Source: Perca fluviatilis
Lineage: Eukaryota; Chordata; Actinopteri; Perciformes; Percidae
NCBI RefSeq assembly: GCF_010015445.1
Contig: NC_053115.1
Span: 4,633,576-4,697,575 of the forward strand
Direction: 5' to 3'
DNA length: 64,000 bases
A program made the position numbers and the translations under genes. Each line of letters begins with the position of its first letter. Position 1 is the stretch's first letter. Shown in pieces: positions 52,545 through 63,825 of the stretch. The notes under the pieces are model-generated. The model was not told where the DNA came from. It saw only the letters and a list, made by a program, of their open reading frames with translations, and did no database searches.

Positions 52545-53769
52545 TCCATGGTAGCTAATGTTACAACTCACACTGGTATTAGGGTTTATAATAACAATAA
52601 TAATAATGCAATAACTTTTTGCATTTGAGGTTAATGATATCGTGCACTGCAATGAGGGGCTTCTCGTAATGGGCGTATGAGAAACAATGTGTTTTTTGAA
52701 CATCATTTATTGAATGAAAACCATTCTCACGCTGCAAATAAGCCGTGCAGCAAGAGGCCAGCGGAGAGGAAACAGGACTCTGGGATAAAGGCCTCTCATT
52801 GAGAAGAAGACAAGTAACAACGCATTATATTCATATTGGAGCACAGCCCGGAGTCTACCACTGTGAATATCACTTTTCAATATTAACCTCTCAGTGACAG
52901 AGCAACTCTATAAATAACACAATCTCAGTTACTGTTGGATTTTTATCAGAAGGGGAGACTTGTGTGTTGTTGCCCTTGTCCTGATCTTTCACTGTCTATT
53001 CCCACAGGTTGTCTGAAAAATATTCCCCTGTAAAGTGTCCACAGTAAATTATAGTAATGTCTGGTATCTCTGTCAGACATCAGTCACTGGCACATTTTCA
53101 CTGCAACAGAAAGAATGTTTTTGCTAAGGAAGTTGAGAATGGAGTATGCTCAGAAAGGAAGTGCAACATAACTACTTCGATATTCTGTTTTTGATAAGAG
53201 GCACCAAGGAAATATCAACCCATGACCATGCCGACATAAACCTGAAAATGTGTGAGCTGTGAGTAAACTCTTAGTGATTATGGTAAATATCTTAAGATTG
53301 TGTTAAGTAAAATGTCCAGAGAAAGAAAAAAATGTTCTCCGCTTCATTGGCGAAAACAACAGCTGTAAATCAGAGGCCGTGTATGCTGTAAACCACTTCA
53401 TGTCCAGATGTTATTTCATAAGCGAAATCACATAAAAACTCTAACTTTGCTATTTAAACTGAGTTAGGCCAGTATTACACTAAGTCCCTGTGTCACTGGG
53501 GTGACTTTATATAGCAGGAATGGTGCAGAATGAGGTTTACTCCAGTAATAGAGACTTTGACAGATTCATGTAGCAGTATATCTGGAACATCTGATAACAG
53601 AAGAGACCCCAGGCATGCTTACACTCCAATCTGTATTCCTGCCTCCAGGCCATCAATCCCAGCTTTTGCATTAAAGTTACTGACTACCTTGAAATGCACC
53701 TTTTTCAAAAGTGGTTCCCACTTTGCAGAAGTTTGTCTCATTGATCACCTGAGGTCATGAGAGAAATCT
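52545..53769. other. Intergenic, no gene seen
   Basis: No exon, RNA gene or repeat that I can support. In particular, no terminal KEN exon was seen here. Confidence 0.45.
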
Positions 53770-53775
53770 TATATA

Positions 53776-54585
53776 AAGTACTTGAAAGCTATACTTGAGT
53801 AAAAGTACAAGTATCTTACAAGAAAACGACTTTGGTAGAAGTTAAAGACACCTTTAACCCTTGTGTTGTCTTCCCGTTGACAACTTTTAGTTTTTCAACA
53901 TTTTAAATTAAAACGTTTTTTCAACATTTGGGTCACTTTTTTCCAAGTTTTTTCCGATTTTCTTCTGCACTTTTTTGACATTTTTGTCACTTTTTTATGT
54001 TCTTTTATCTTTTTCTTTTTTTTAAATGCTATAAAATTAAATAAAACACTCAAATTTAATAACAGTAGTGAACTGATTATTTACTTTACTTGTGAAGAGC
54101 ATTGTATGGAACCATCCACGTTGTCTTTTTTGACAATTTGGTTGAAAGAAACCCAAATTTCTGATATAGAAACTTTTAGAAAGTACTTGAAAGCAATACT
54201 TGAGTAAAAGTACAAGTATCTTACAAGAAAACGACTTTGGTAGAAGTTAAAGACACCTTTAACCCTTGTGTTGTCTTCCCGTTGACAACTTTTAGTTTTT
54301 CAAAATTTTAAATTAAAACGTTTTTTCAACATTTGGGTCACTTTTTTCCAAGTTTTTTCCGATTTTCTTCTGCACTTTTTTGACATTTTTGTCACTTTTT
54401 TATGTTCTTTTATCTTTTCCTTTTTTTTTAAATGCTATAAAATTAAATAAAACACTCAAATTTAATAACAGTAGTGAACTGATTATTTACTTTACTTGTG
54501 AAGAGCATTGTATGGAACCATCCACGTTGTCTTTTTTGACAATTTGGTTGAAAGAAACCCAAATTTCTGATATAGAAACTTTTAG
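53776..54585. repeat. Tandem duplication of about 405 bp
   Basis: Unit 1 (53776-54180) and unit 2 (54181-54585) are almost identical. Each unit contains 70-80 bp of a TACTTGAGTAAAAGTAC-type repeat plus the left 320 bp or so of the piggyBac-like MITE. The first unit lacks the MITE right end. Confidence 0.88.
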
Positions 54586-54622
54586 AAAATGGGTCAAATT
54601 TGACCCGAGGACAACAGGAGGG
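54263..54622. mobile_element. piggyBac-like MITE, complete copy in tandem block
   Basis: Same termini as the copy at 63080-63547, between TTAA at 54259-54262 and 54623-54626. It is the intact member of a duplicated pair. Confidence 0.78.
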
Positions 54623-54626
54623 TTAA

Positions 54627-54910
54627 GAATAATACTTGAGTAAAAGTGTTAAAGTATCTGATTTTTTCTTTTTTTTTGTCAGGAAGAATCTTTCACTCCA
54701 ATGTACGAAAATTTCTTGCAAGTAACAAGTAATGAAGACGCTTCGGGGAAATGTAGTGAAGTAAAAGTATACATTTTATTTAGGAAAAGTAGTGGAGTAG
54801 AAGTGAAAGTTTCCAGAAATATAAATAACTAAGTAAAGTGCAGATACGTGAAAATTCTACTTAAGTACAGTAACAAAGTATTTGTACTTCGTTATATTAC
54901 AACACTGCAT
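54627..54910. repeat. TACTTGAGTAAAAGT-type repeat, right part
   Basis: Multiple AAGTACTTGAGTAAAAGT-like motifs ending TTATATTACAACACTGCATG. The left part is at 53770-53853 and another fragment at 38010-38095 (TATAAAGTACTTGAAAGCAA). Probably an old non-autonomous hAT-type element that hosted the piggyBac-like MITE. Confidence 0.5.
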
Positions 54911-55871
54911 GAGAGATAAGATCATTGGTAGAAAGTGGCCTCCACCTTGCATCCTTGACGTTTTCTATGCAGTTATATCTATCAGTGAATACGAATGTTT
55001 CAATCTGTTGAAAATTTGAGATTCCAAGTTATTTATTTTTTTTCCATCAAGAAGTAATACATATACCAGCATACTGTGTAATGGCATACTTCAATCAGAG
55101 TACAACTCCTACTAGTAACAGTATTCCTCTACTCCACATTTTGATACACACACACATACACACACACTTGGTTTCTAGCTCTCAGTCACCATACCTAGTC
55201 CTTATTTCTTAGCTATTATTTTACAACGCTTCATATATGTCCTGCATGCGCTACTCAGTCAGCAGAATCCAAGTTCCAAGTTCATTCTTAACCTTAAAAA
55301 AAAGCAGTTGCCGCTGTTCATCGCACTTACTGAAATACCCACAGACATCAACATCTCCCAATTTGCGTTGACTTAAATTACAATTACCTGCAATGACAAT
55401 AATGTATGCAGAATTCATGTAATTTCTTTATTTTGAGGTATAGTAGTGGTGTAGTGTCTTCCCTTAACATGGGCTGCATTGGGACATTGGCATCACCAAT
55501 TTCAGTATTTTTCAATACTTTCCACCACTTGGATCTCTTGGGACTTTTATATGTTCTAGAGGAGACTCCACAATAACCATCAACCATAATCGGTGTTCTA
55601 ACACCCTGCATGCCGTTCACTCAACAGTCGAGTGGTGTAAAGCGCCACCGGAATGGTCATCAACCCGTCTTAGTCTTGTGCGATATTGTGATGTTGGTTA
55701 AGTGGGGGGACTGTTAAGTGTTCACAGTCCCAGCTCTTTGACCGTAAGCGTAACCATACCAAACCCAAGCCTAAACCCAACCGGCCAATCACAGCCCATG
55801 ATAGACAGCTGCCTTCTAGCTACGTTTATCCGTTTCCTGCCCTCCAACTCCCCCTTTTGGTGTTACCGCAT

Positions 55872-55945
55872 CATTGGGTGGTTGTAGCTCAGTCTGTCGG
55901 GAGTTGGGCTGGGAACCAAAGGGTCTCTGGTTCAAGTTAACATGT
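55872..55945 (+). mobile_element. tRNA-like SINE head
   Basis: Contains TAGCTCAGTCTGTCGGGAG (A box) and GGTTCAAGT (B box) at tRNA spacing. The acceptor stem does not pair, so this is a SINE promoter rather than a working tRNA gene. Confidence 0.5.
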
Positions 55946-56017
55946 GGACCAAAATACGGTGGTGGACTGGCTGGAAAGGTTACTTATTCACTTACTGGGT
56001 ACTGCCAAGGCATCTTA

Positions 56018-56602
56018 AAGGTGTAGACACATATAGCCGGCGGGCGACCGTTGACAGAAAACCCCGTCGATGTGATCAGTCGCGTCCCCGAGGTCCGAAA
56101 AACTGCCACAGAACAGACCAGAAAGACGAGAGGAGACAAGACATAATACATCTCTATAACAGCAGGCGGCGCTAATCTGTAATGTTGCACAACGCGTCAC
56201 ATGGGTTTGTTTTCTCCAGAAATTCAAAGCCAGACTGTCATGGCGGCCGTTCAGAGTACGATCTCATATTGTACTAAAATAGTTCACCTGAAACATGTTT
56301 CTGAAAACATTTTAAGTGAGAAATAGGCCGTGCAGTTGCTGAATCTGTCTTCATTTCAGATCAACAAAGGTCAGTTTAAAAGATTTTCGTCAGATTTTGA
56401 GAGAATCTAGTCACCTCATTCCGCTCCCCGTTTCCGGGTGAGTCCCGACTGCCCTGCCGCCAACTGAACACGTCAGGTCGGCCAAAATGAACGCCGACAG
56501 CCCCCCAGATTGACGACGGCACGGGACACAACGAACAGATTTGAGTCACTGACCTCGCCAGACTGTCCCACAGCCGATAATCGGCCTGGTGTGTCAGCCC
56601 CC
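56018..56602. mobile_element. Harbinger-like MITE, second copy, intergenic
   Basis: Same family as 12709-13319: ends AGGTGTAGACACATATAGCC and GGCCTGGTGTGTCAGCCCCC, shared internal GCAGGCGGCGCTAATCTGTA. Confidence 0.62.
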
Positions 56603-57489
56603 TTATGTGCATGTATAGGTACTGAGCATGTGCGTAATGCAGTGGTGTAGTCTAATGTAGTGGGTACACTGTACCACATATATGTATAGGCTATATATAT
56701 ATAAATATTTTTTTCCTATAGGATACTTATATTTGTCTTAAATGTGCGGTGAAGGGAGGATGCTGGCGTTAGTGTAGGCGGAGCATTTGGGCCCAGTCGC
56801 TACGCACGCACTCTGCACTGCGCCAAGGGAGGATGAAAGATGAGAAAAGTCTCTCTGCATGTTCTGCAGTGTTAGTTTAGTTTGCTGTCATATTACTCGA
56901 CCCCACATTTGTGAACACAAATATCTGAAGTGAAAGTTCTGTCACAAAACGGTGTTGTTGGGTAGCATTGCACATTTTTAGGTGAGTATATGGAAATCCT
57001 GGAGAGTTCTTAGTGGGTATACTGCATATACCTGCGTATCACGTAGACTATACCACTGGTGTAATGTGTGTTCTAACAGAGTAAAATTTCCCTTGCTAAA
57101 TTAATAAATTTACTATTATTAGCAACCTGTTGGCCATCTGGTGCTATGTAGAAACTCCAACACACTTTAGGTTCTGATTTCCACACAGTAGAACTGCCAA
57201 ACTAGAAGTGAGGCCCAGCTCAGTATGTTTTTATACAAGACAGGCCTGCCTTTCTCCTCACGGTCAATCCGTTACCAGGTCTTGACAATATTTTCACATT
57301 CCATTGTGGTGAATCATTGTAGTTTTTTCCCCAAACTCAGGCTGTTTATCTGCAGTCTTGCAGCAACAATTTCCTTTATTTACAAAATGCAAATCCCAAC
57401 ACCCACTTCTTCTAGATTAGTAAATTCCCACATCAGCTAAATAAATGGCACAATTTAAACCTTGCTGTATTCACATCTGCAGAATTTCA

Positions 57490-60400
57490 TATAAGAATCA
57501 CATCTTCTCTTTATTTTAGAACTTTATTAAATTTGACACAAGATCATTGCATCATCTGCATAAAAACATTTTTTTGCATCAGTGTTTCACAGAAAGACTT
57601 TGAAAATACAAAAAAGAGCAAAATACTGTAACATTTAACAATCCAAACATCTCTTGCAAAACGTTCTAAAGCACAGTCACTTTTGTTCCACATGTTGCAA
57701 CATCATAGCATGTGATGCACCACGTGGGACTTGTGCTCATCTGTTTGTACAGCTTCTGCACCCACAACAGATGGGTTCACTCCCTCTCTGTGTGTGTGTG
57801 TGTGTGTGTGTGGGTGTGGGTGTGTGTGTGAGAGAGAAGGAAGTACGTGAGTCACCAACTGCTCAAAGGAAGAAGACAGAATTACAGACCGAGGAGCAAC
57901 TATTGCCTCACTCTGGCTGAACAGGCCGGAGGAGTTTTTCCGAGAAGATCCCAGAGTGGTTTTGTAGGTCCCTGTGCTGGTTCCAGCTCTCCTCCCTGAT
58001 CCCCTTCACCAGGCCTTCCTGCTGCGAGACACCACATATAACACATGTAAGATTTTGAGGAAACAAAATCCACCCTCTGATCAGATAATTTGCGAACGAG
58101 TGTTTACTTTTGGTGCGATTTCCTGCTTTCTAGAGGAGCGACAATAAATTCTGGGGTTGTATTCACAAACTGTCTTTTTAGTAGCATTAGAAGTCAGAAT
58201 GGCACTAAAAGTTCAGATAGTTCCCTTTCACAAAGCTGCTGAGAGACACTTTTACTGAGAGCCAGAGAGGACCCCTAAAGCTAAGGGAGGGGACGGGGTT
58301 GACCCTGTTGCTCAGTGGGTTGACATGTGACTGGTCTGTGTCGGTCAATGTGAGAAAAAAATAATAATTCATCAACACATACGAGCTTGAAAAGGAACTA
58401 GATTGGATCAGATCAAAATATAAAAAAAAAAAAACTACTCAAATAGAAAATGGAATCAAATAAAAATGTAAAAATTAAATTAAATTAGCATTTTATGTTT
58501 TGATTTGTTGGTGAGCCGATTGGATCCTTATTAGCTGGACTGAGAAGGACATGCGGCTTATTTTTTTAGGAGTTTCTCAAAAGCCTTTTGTGAATATGGC
58601 CCCTGATGTTTGGGTGAGATATAATTTCAACATCTGAAACATTTCCTACTTTCAGACCACTGACACTGCTAAAAATGCATCACTCAACAAGGAAAAAGAA
58701 CACAGACGTGATGAAAAAGTGCATCACCAGCAGGATGCATACATGGCTCAAACAGAAAATAAACAAATCCTCACATTATACTGGTCCAAACAACATATTC
58801 AGGTTCACACAAAAAAGGAGCAGGCTCCAAAGGAAAGTGAGCGCGGCTGTACAAGAACGCACACATTCTCCTTTTTGGCTCGAAATCAGTGGAATACTCT
58901 TTCTACAGAGCTAACTTCATGCACTAATTTGCACTTGACTTGCTCCCACCAGTAAATTAATGTGCTAGAATTACTGTGTGTTTTTGGGGGTGGGATTGGG
59001 GGACAATAATGTCTGTAGATTTTTGTGATTTGATGTATCTGTATTGTATACTGTAAATACTTTGTATTTTAATGTGCCATCTACCTGCCCAGGGACTACG
59101 GGCGGAAATTAGCAGTTTGCTACAACCTGGCATAAGACATCTATTAATGTTTTTTGTGCACTGTCCCTGTTCAAATAAATAAATCAAAATTACACAAACC
59201 TCTTGAGTGTCAGCAAGCACCAGGATGATGTCTCCCTGTTCAAACTGGAGCAGGCCGTCTTCAGACGCTGCATGGCTCTCTAATGCCACCCCCTGGTGTA
59301 AAAAAAATAATTTTTTAAACGTCAGTTTGCCTAAAGGATTAAATAACAGTTTCCAGGTTTGGAGATATCTGAGATTTGATCCAACTCGATACAATGGAGG
59401 TAAACATATTCTGTTAGTGGTGGTCAGAGATTTTGAAAAAAAAAAAAATAATTGAATAAAATTTTCAACAGCAACTAGTCTTTGCAGACACAGTATCCCT
59501 GAGAATATGGATACATACAAATACACAGAGAAAAAAAACAAAAAACACATATGGGCTATTTTTCAGTACAGCCGTTTTTTTAAATATTGCGAGCAACTAC
59601 AAAGGCAATGGTTTTCACATCCTTTGTTTTGGAGTGGAGGAAGAAATCAACAGATATTTCAGAAGCTCATCATCATCATTATCATCATGCACAAAAAAAA
59701 ACATTTAATTTAAAAAGGTGCTGGTAGGCCTAGCTGTTAAACTTTAGCCTAGCTAGTTGTTTCTCTCCCCCCCCCCCGGGGGGCCAGTCTTTACATTAAG
59801 CCAGCATACTGACTCCAGCTCTGTACTTAAAGGGGAACTCCACCAATCGTACACATCAAAGTGTGTTTACAGGTTTTGGGGAGTACTACTGCACTTGAGA
59901 AAAAATGTTGTGCAAACTACAAGTTTGAAAATGAAAAATAATCTGTGGGTGTGGAGTTAGAAAGAAGTGAATTTTTTACATTGTGGGTAACGTAGGCAGG
60001 TTTTGACAACTAATAATGCATTGAATAAAAGACGAAATCTCTGATTTTGGTCCCGTTTTCCTCCCAACAGTCCATCAGTCAGACTCTTATACAGTATGGG
60101 AGTGCAATGCTAAATTGGCGGAGCACTCCTTTAAGACACGACACGAGATGGATCTTCTCATCGCAGCATCAGAAAGCAAGCTAATAAACTTAAATTACCG
60201 AATTGTCTTCCTTAAATCAAAAGCATGTACCTTGTATAGGAAGTCTGGTGGATTGTGGGAACTGGAGTCATGGCCTGAGTCAGCTGTCCCCTGGTTGACT
60301 GATGCTTCCTCGTCAGTCTCCTCCTGCACCTTAGCGTGTAAGAGGGGGGGTCTATCTTTGGAGTGGAAGGAGACGCGAGGGGCAGGAACCGGTGCAGGTT

Positions 60401-63400
60401 TGGGCTGTGCCTTCTCGGAGGGTGGATCACTCACATTCTCCTGCTCTGGACTCTGTGGGGCACTATCTGCAGAATCCGAGGGATTGGACACTTCCTGACT
60501 TCCCGCCTCTGACTTTGGTACGCTCACCCCGGAGTCATCTGATTGGTTTGTCGCAAATTCAGCTTCAGCTTCAGCGTCTGCGTCTGCGTCTGCGTCTGGC
60601 GCTGCCTCCACCTCCTCTGGACTTTGACTCCCTGTGCTCCGGTCGCTGTTGTCATCGTCACATACCGACCGCCTCTTAGGCGTGTTGGCGCCGCTGGAGC
60701 TGAGATCGGAGTCGGACGAGTTGACGTCTTTGGATGAGACGCTACTTTCTTCTGGCGGGCCGGTTTCTTCGGAGATGCTTTCAGTTCGTTTGACGGGGGA
60801 AGAGGGAACGGCGTCTTTTCCATTTTCGGTGGAAGAATGCACGGAGACGTGGTCGGTTGGGAAGGCCGTGTTGCAAGGGATGGGATTGGAGATAACCAGG
60901 GACTTTCTCTTCTTTGACTTGCTTGACGAGCTATTTGAAGAAAAAAAGTCCATTCATTATTATTTTTGGACTTACACGTAGCATTGCATACGTCTACCTG
61001 AATAGTGTTATTAGTACTGCAGCATATTGAACAGAAATGGCAGCATTGTGTAGGTGTGCTATTTAGTTACTAGACAGTAGATTCTTGTTGGGAACACAGT
61101 AACCACAGATGAGGAAACGTGTGCTCCACGGCGCCTTACCGTACCTGTTCAGACCCTTGATGATGAAAGCTTTTCCCGAGTGTTGAGTCTCCAGTTTCTT
61201 CATCACATTGTACAGCTCACGGTTCAGCTGCAACACAAAGTGCAACATGAGCACACAAACACCATACTTAAATGTTATTTAAAGATGCAGTCGTAATAGT
61301 TTTCATGGTATTTTCTTTTCACACCTAAGTTAGGGCTGGGCAATATATCGATATTTTATCGCTAGCGTGGTATGAGACTAGATATCTTAGATTTTGGATA
61401 TTGTCATATCCTTATATGGTAAGTGGTGTCTTTTCCTGGGTTTTAAAGGCTGCATTACAGTAAAATGATGAACTTTTCTGAACTTACCAGACTGTTCTAG
61501 ATGTTCTTTTATTTGTCTTTAACCACTTAGTCATTATATCCACATTATTAATGATTATTTATCTAAAATGTAATTGTGTAATTTTCTTAAACCAACAATT
61601 GTCAACCCCACAATATCAACATCGAGGTATTTGGTCGATGACATTGGGAGATCTGATTTTGTCCATGTCGTCCAGCCCCAACTTAAGTAATTCAAATTAC
61701 TATGTATGAGTGTGAGGAAATAAAGGATCTGTGTCATATCTTACCACACTCATTTCCTTATAGAAGACATCTCTCAGGTTTGATACGTTTTGGAACACCG
61801 TCACATAGCAACCTATCCGGCTACAGAGACAAAAATAGCTCTCAGTTTATCTTTCAGTTCATTTGAATGACCTTCTAGAATATATATAATATACAAGCCA
61901 AGTTCAGTTATGTTGTTATTCACACATTTTGGAAAATGTCTGCTTGGACTAATCCCATCTGTAAATCTTACAGGCCAGAAATGCTCATTCACACACCTGA
62001 CCCACAGTTTATTTCTTTTGTACTTTCGTCATGAAAGTCATGAACGTTTTTTCACCTTTTGGCAAAGCTGCAGACCATGAACCATAACGTTCACAGTTTA
62101 TGTCCAGTCTTCTTTGCACATCATTCCTATCCCTCTCTCCCCTCGTTTAGTGTCATTTCTCCACTGTCTAATATAGGCATTAACCATTGATATATTGATA
62201 TAGTGTAATTTGTGTGTACGTTTTCTGATGTAGATGGGCATGTGCATTTGATGGATGCATTTGTATGTTTTTTTCCCGACGATTTAATACTGCAGAGACA
62301 AGTACAAGGCAAATTTCCCACTGGGTGGTATATATTATCTTACTTTTCTGCATGAATTAAATAGGACATTTTATAATAAAGAATGTGTATGTGTGTTTTC
62401 AGATTTATTCTCATTCAGTAGCTGAACACCTACCCGAAAGGTTTCAAAAAAGGTGAAAACTGGACACATTTCTGAAAATCTCTACCAGGACTTTTTTTAA
62501 TAATACAACTTAAATTGCTTATTTGCATATGTCCACACACTTTGCATTTGGCTGGTATGTTCCAAATAATCCAGGTGCGTCTCATTAAGTCGTGAATACC
62601 CAACACGACCCTTGCACATCAGCTTTAAACTTGCTCATTCATACACAGATATTCTAACTTTATTTATCAGAATCCAAAACTCCACTATGAGAATCCACAA
62701 AGTATTATCTACGACCGTGTTAGTTTAAACCATACCTCTGATAGAGAACAGGCAGCTCCTCCCTCAGCTCGTTATTTATTTCTTCAAAGACATTCTGGGT
62801 TTTGTTGAACTCTTCCTCTGCCTGTTGAAGAGGATTCAAAAGTAGATTTTTATAAAAAAATAAATAAAATAAAAAACCACTCTCATCAGCCAGCACTTGT
62901 TGCACACAAGGTATTTCTGTGCTTTGTGTATTGGAATACTAACGCTACCTTTGTTATTTTGCCATCGTCCTTTTTCTTGGCACTCTGGAGCGCTTCCAGG
63001 TGGTGACGTGCTGAATCGTAGTCCACCAGCTTGCGACCGCGTTTGGCAACCCGTTCCTAAAACACAAAGAAGAGTTTAACCCTTGTGTTGTCTTCCCATG
63101 TCAAAATAAAGAAAAATTGAAACACGTTTTTGTAGCATTTTTTTCAACATTTTCTGCGCTTCCCCACTACCATAAGTATACACTTACACCTTGTTACCAC
63201 TATTTTTAAACTCATTTTTGGATTTTATAGTCAATAAACCTCATGTATCCTTTATAAAAATTGACCTAATTTTAGAGCTAAAAAAAATAAAATAAAAAAA
63301 TGCAGAAAGTATACGTTATGACTGATAGTTAAGATCAGGGGATGTTTATGGATAATCACAGACTGTCAAAGTTTAGTCAAAAATTGATTAAAAACACCCA

Positions 63401-63796
63401 AAAGTCAATGATCATGTTTAACTGATCCTTAGAGCGTTTCATGGAACCATCTGTGTTACTTTTGGGCAATTTGGTTGAAAGAAACCCAAATTTCTGATGT
63501 AGAAACTTTGAAAACAGGTCAAATTTGACCCGAGGACAACAGGAGGGTTAAGTGAACATGTCGTCCGCCAGTGAGAGGATGGATATCTCCACGTGTGTCA
63601 TCAAAATCAGACTGGTGTTCTCCAAGAGGCCCAGAAGCACATTCTAGTATTTGCATGCAGTTTTGCAGGAACTGATTCAAGTTAAAAAGCATCTGGTTAC
63701 CTTGACCTCAGGGAACTGGCTCGTGTAGTTTTCCATGGTGCGGACTACCTGGTCACTGAGTTTCTCTTCGTAGTCGTTCCACAGCAAGTCTTCACT
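57490..63796 (-). CDS. bin2: Bridging integrator 2, 3' part (8 coding exons, SH3-like C-terminus)
   Basis: BAR-domain protein that binds and bends membranes, in mammals mainly in blood cells. Exons 63796-63701, 63056-62949, 62821-62736, 61820-61745, 61227-61145, 60930-60231, 59292-59200 and 58021-57908 join in frame to 451 codons plus TGA. The first five give the later BAR helices ([76 protein letters not shown]). These match BIN2 (AEEEFNKAQTVFEDLN, LNHNLYEVMSKLEKQHSNK) better than BIN1 or amphiphysin. The 700-bp exon is an acidic, serine-rich linker beginning after KRKSLVIS, as in BIN2. The last two exons form an SH3-like domain, which human BIN2 lacks. AATAAA signals on the gene strand at 57523-57528 and 57510-57515 mark the 3' end. 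The N-terminal BAR exons lie beyond position 64000. Confidence 0.92.
57500..57907 (-). other. bin2: bin2 3' UTR with poly(A) signals
   Basis: Non-coding stretch between the stop and two AATAAA hexamers on the gene strand (57523-57528 and 57510-57515). It holds a CA repeat (about 57788-57829). The exact cleavage site is not visible. Confidence 0.6.
57908..58021 (-). CDS. bin2: bin2 SH3-like exon, second half and stop
   Basis: Reads [20 protein letters not shown] then [17 protein letters not shown] and a TGA at 57908-57910. The tryptophan and GIFxxxLLxPV fit the second half of an SH3 fold. The acceptor is a cagcag tandem, so the first Gln may be optional. Confidence 0.9.
   Translation of the reverse strand, partial: QEGLVKGIREESWNQHRDLQNHSGIFSEKLLRPVQPE
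58800..59190 (+). mobile_element. LINE 3'-end fragment in a bin2 intron
   Basis: Reads [24 protein letters not shown] C-terminal LINE sequence, then a tail with GTGCACTGTCCCTGTTCAAA and TAAATAAAT, typical of LINE 3' ends. No target duplication was identified. Confidence 0.45.
59200..59292 (-). CDS. bin2: bin2 SH3-like exon, first half
   Basis: Reads [20 protein letters not shown] then [11 protein letters not shown]. It lines up with the SH3 pattern ALYDYxAxxxxELxxxxGDxI, but the ALYDY aromatic residues are replaced (ALESHAA). Exactly 31 codons. Donor is gtttgt. Confidence 0.9.
59831..60130. mobile_element. TTAA-flanked MITE (AGGGGAACTCCACC ends) in bin2 intron
   Basis: TTAA at 59827-59830 and 60131-60134; ends AGGGGAACTCCACC and AGGAGTGCTCCGCC (reverse complement). 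300 bp. Confidence 0.72.
60231..60930 (-). CDS. bin2: bin2 linker exon (acidic, Ser-rich, low complexity)
   Basis: A single 700-bp exon encoding a disordered linker. It starts [15 protein letters not shown], contains many Ser-Pro and acidic clusters and a [13 protein letters not shown] repeat from a GCAGAC hexamer array near 60575-60597, then a proline patch ([14 protein letters not shown]) that could bind SH3 domains, and ends PPDFLYK. Confidence 0.92.
61145..61227 (-). CDS. bin2: bin2 last BAR exon
   Basis: Reads [20 protein letters not shown] then FIIKGLN, the end of the BAR domain. The acceptor is tgcag and the donor gtacgg. Confidence 0.95.
61331..61680. mobile_element. hAT-type MITE in bin2 intron
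   Basis: Ends TAGGGCTGGGCAATA and TGGGGCTGGACGACATGG (reverse complement of right end), flanked by ACCTAAGT and ACTTAAGT (7 of 8 matching). Confidence 0.75.
61745..61820 (-). CDS. bin2: bin2 BAR exon
   Basis: Reads [20 protein letters not shown] then KEMSV. [20 protein letters not shown] is the BIN2-type version of this helix. Donor is gtaaga. Confidence 0.95.
62736..62821 (-). CDS. bin2: bin2 BAR exon
   Basis: Reads [20 protein letters not shown] then EELPVLYQ, continuing the BAR coiled coil. Donor is gtatgg. Confidence 0.95.
62949..63056 (-). CDS. bin2: bin2 BAR exon
   Basis: Reads [20 protein letters not shown] then [16 protein letters not shown], the most conserved BAR segment of the amphiphysin/BIN family. 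Exactly 36 codons. Confidence 0.95.
63080..63547. mobile_element. piggyBac-like MITE in bin2 intron
   Basis: Starts CCCTTGTGTTGTCTTCC and ends GAGGACAACAGGAGGG between TTAA at 63076-63079 and 63548-63551. CCC termini with TTAA duplication are the piggyBac pattern. 468 bp, non-coding. Confidence 0.78.
63701..63796 (-). CDS. bin2: bin2 BAR exon (first in window)
   Basis: Reads [20 protein letters not shown] then [12 protein letters not shown], matching the BAR core helix. Acceptor is cttag, donor gtaacc. Confidence 0.93.
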
Positions 63797-63825
63797 CTAA
63801 GATACACAGTTGGCATCACATTAGT

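Larger units (their letters stand above)
54911..57489. other. Intergenic, repeats only
   Basis: Holds the SINE head at 55872 and the Harbinger-like MITE at 56018. Remaining sequence shows no supported gene. Confidence 0.45.

Noticed and set aside
55872..55945. Possible functional tRNA gene
   Set aside because: A and B boxes are present but the acceptor stem does not pair; better explained as a SINE head.
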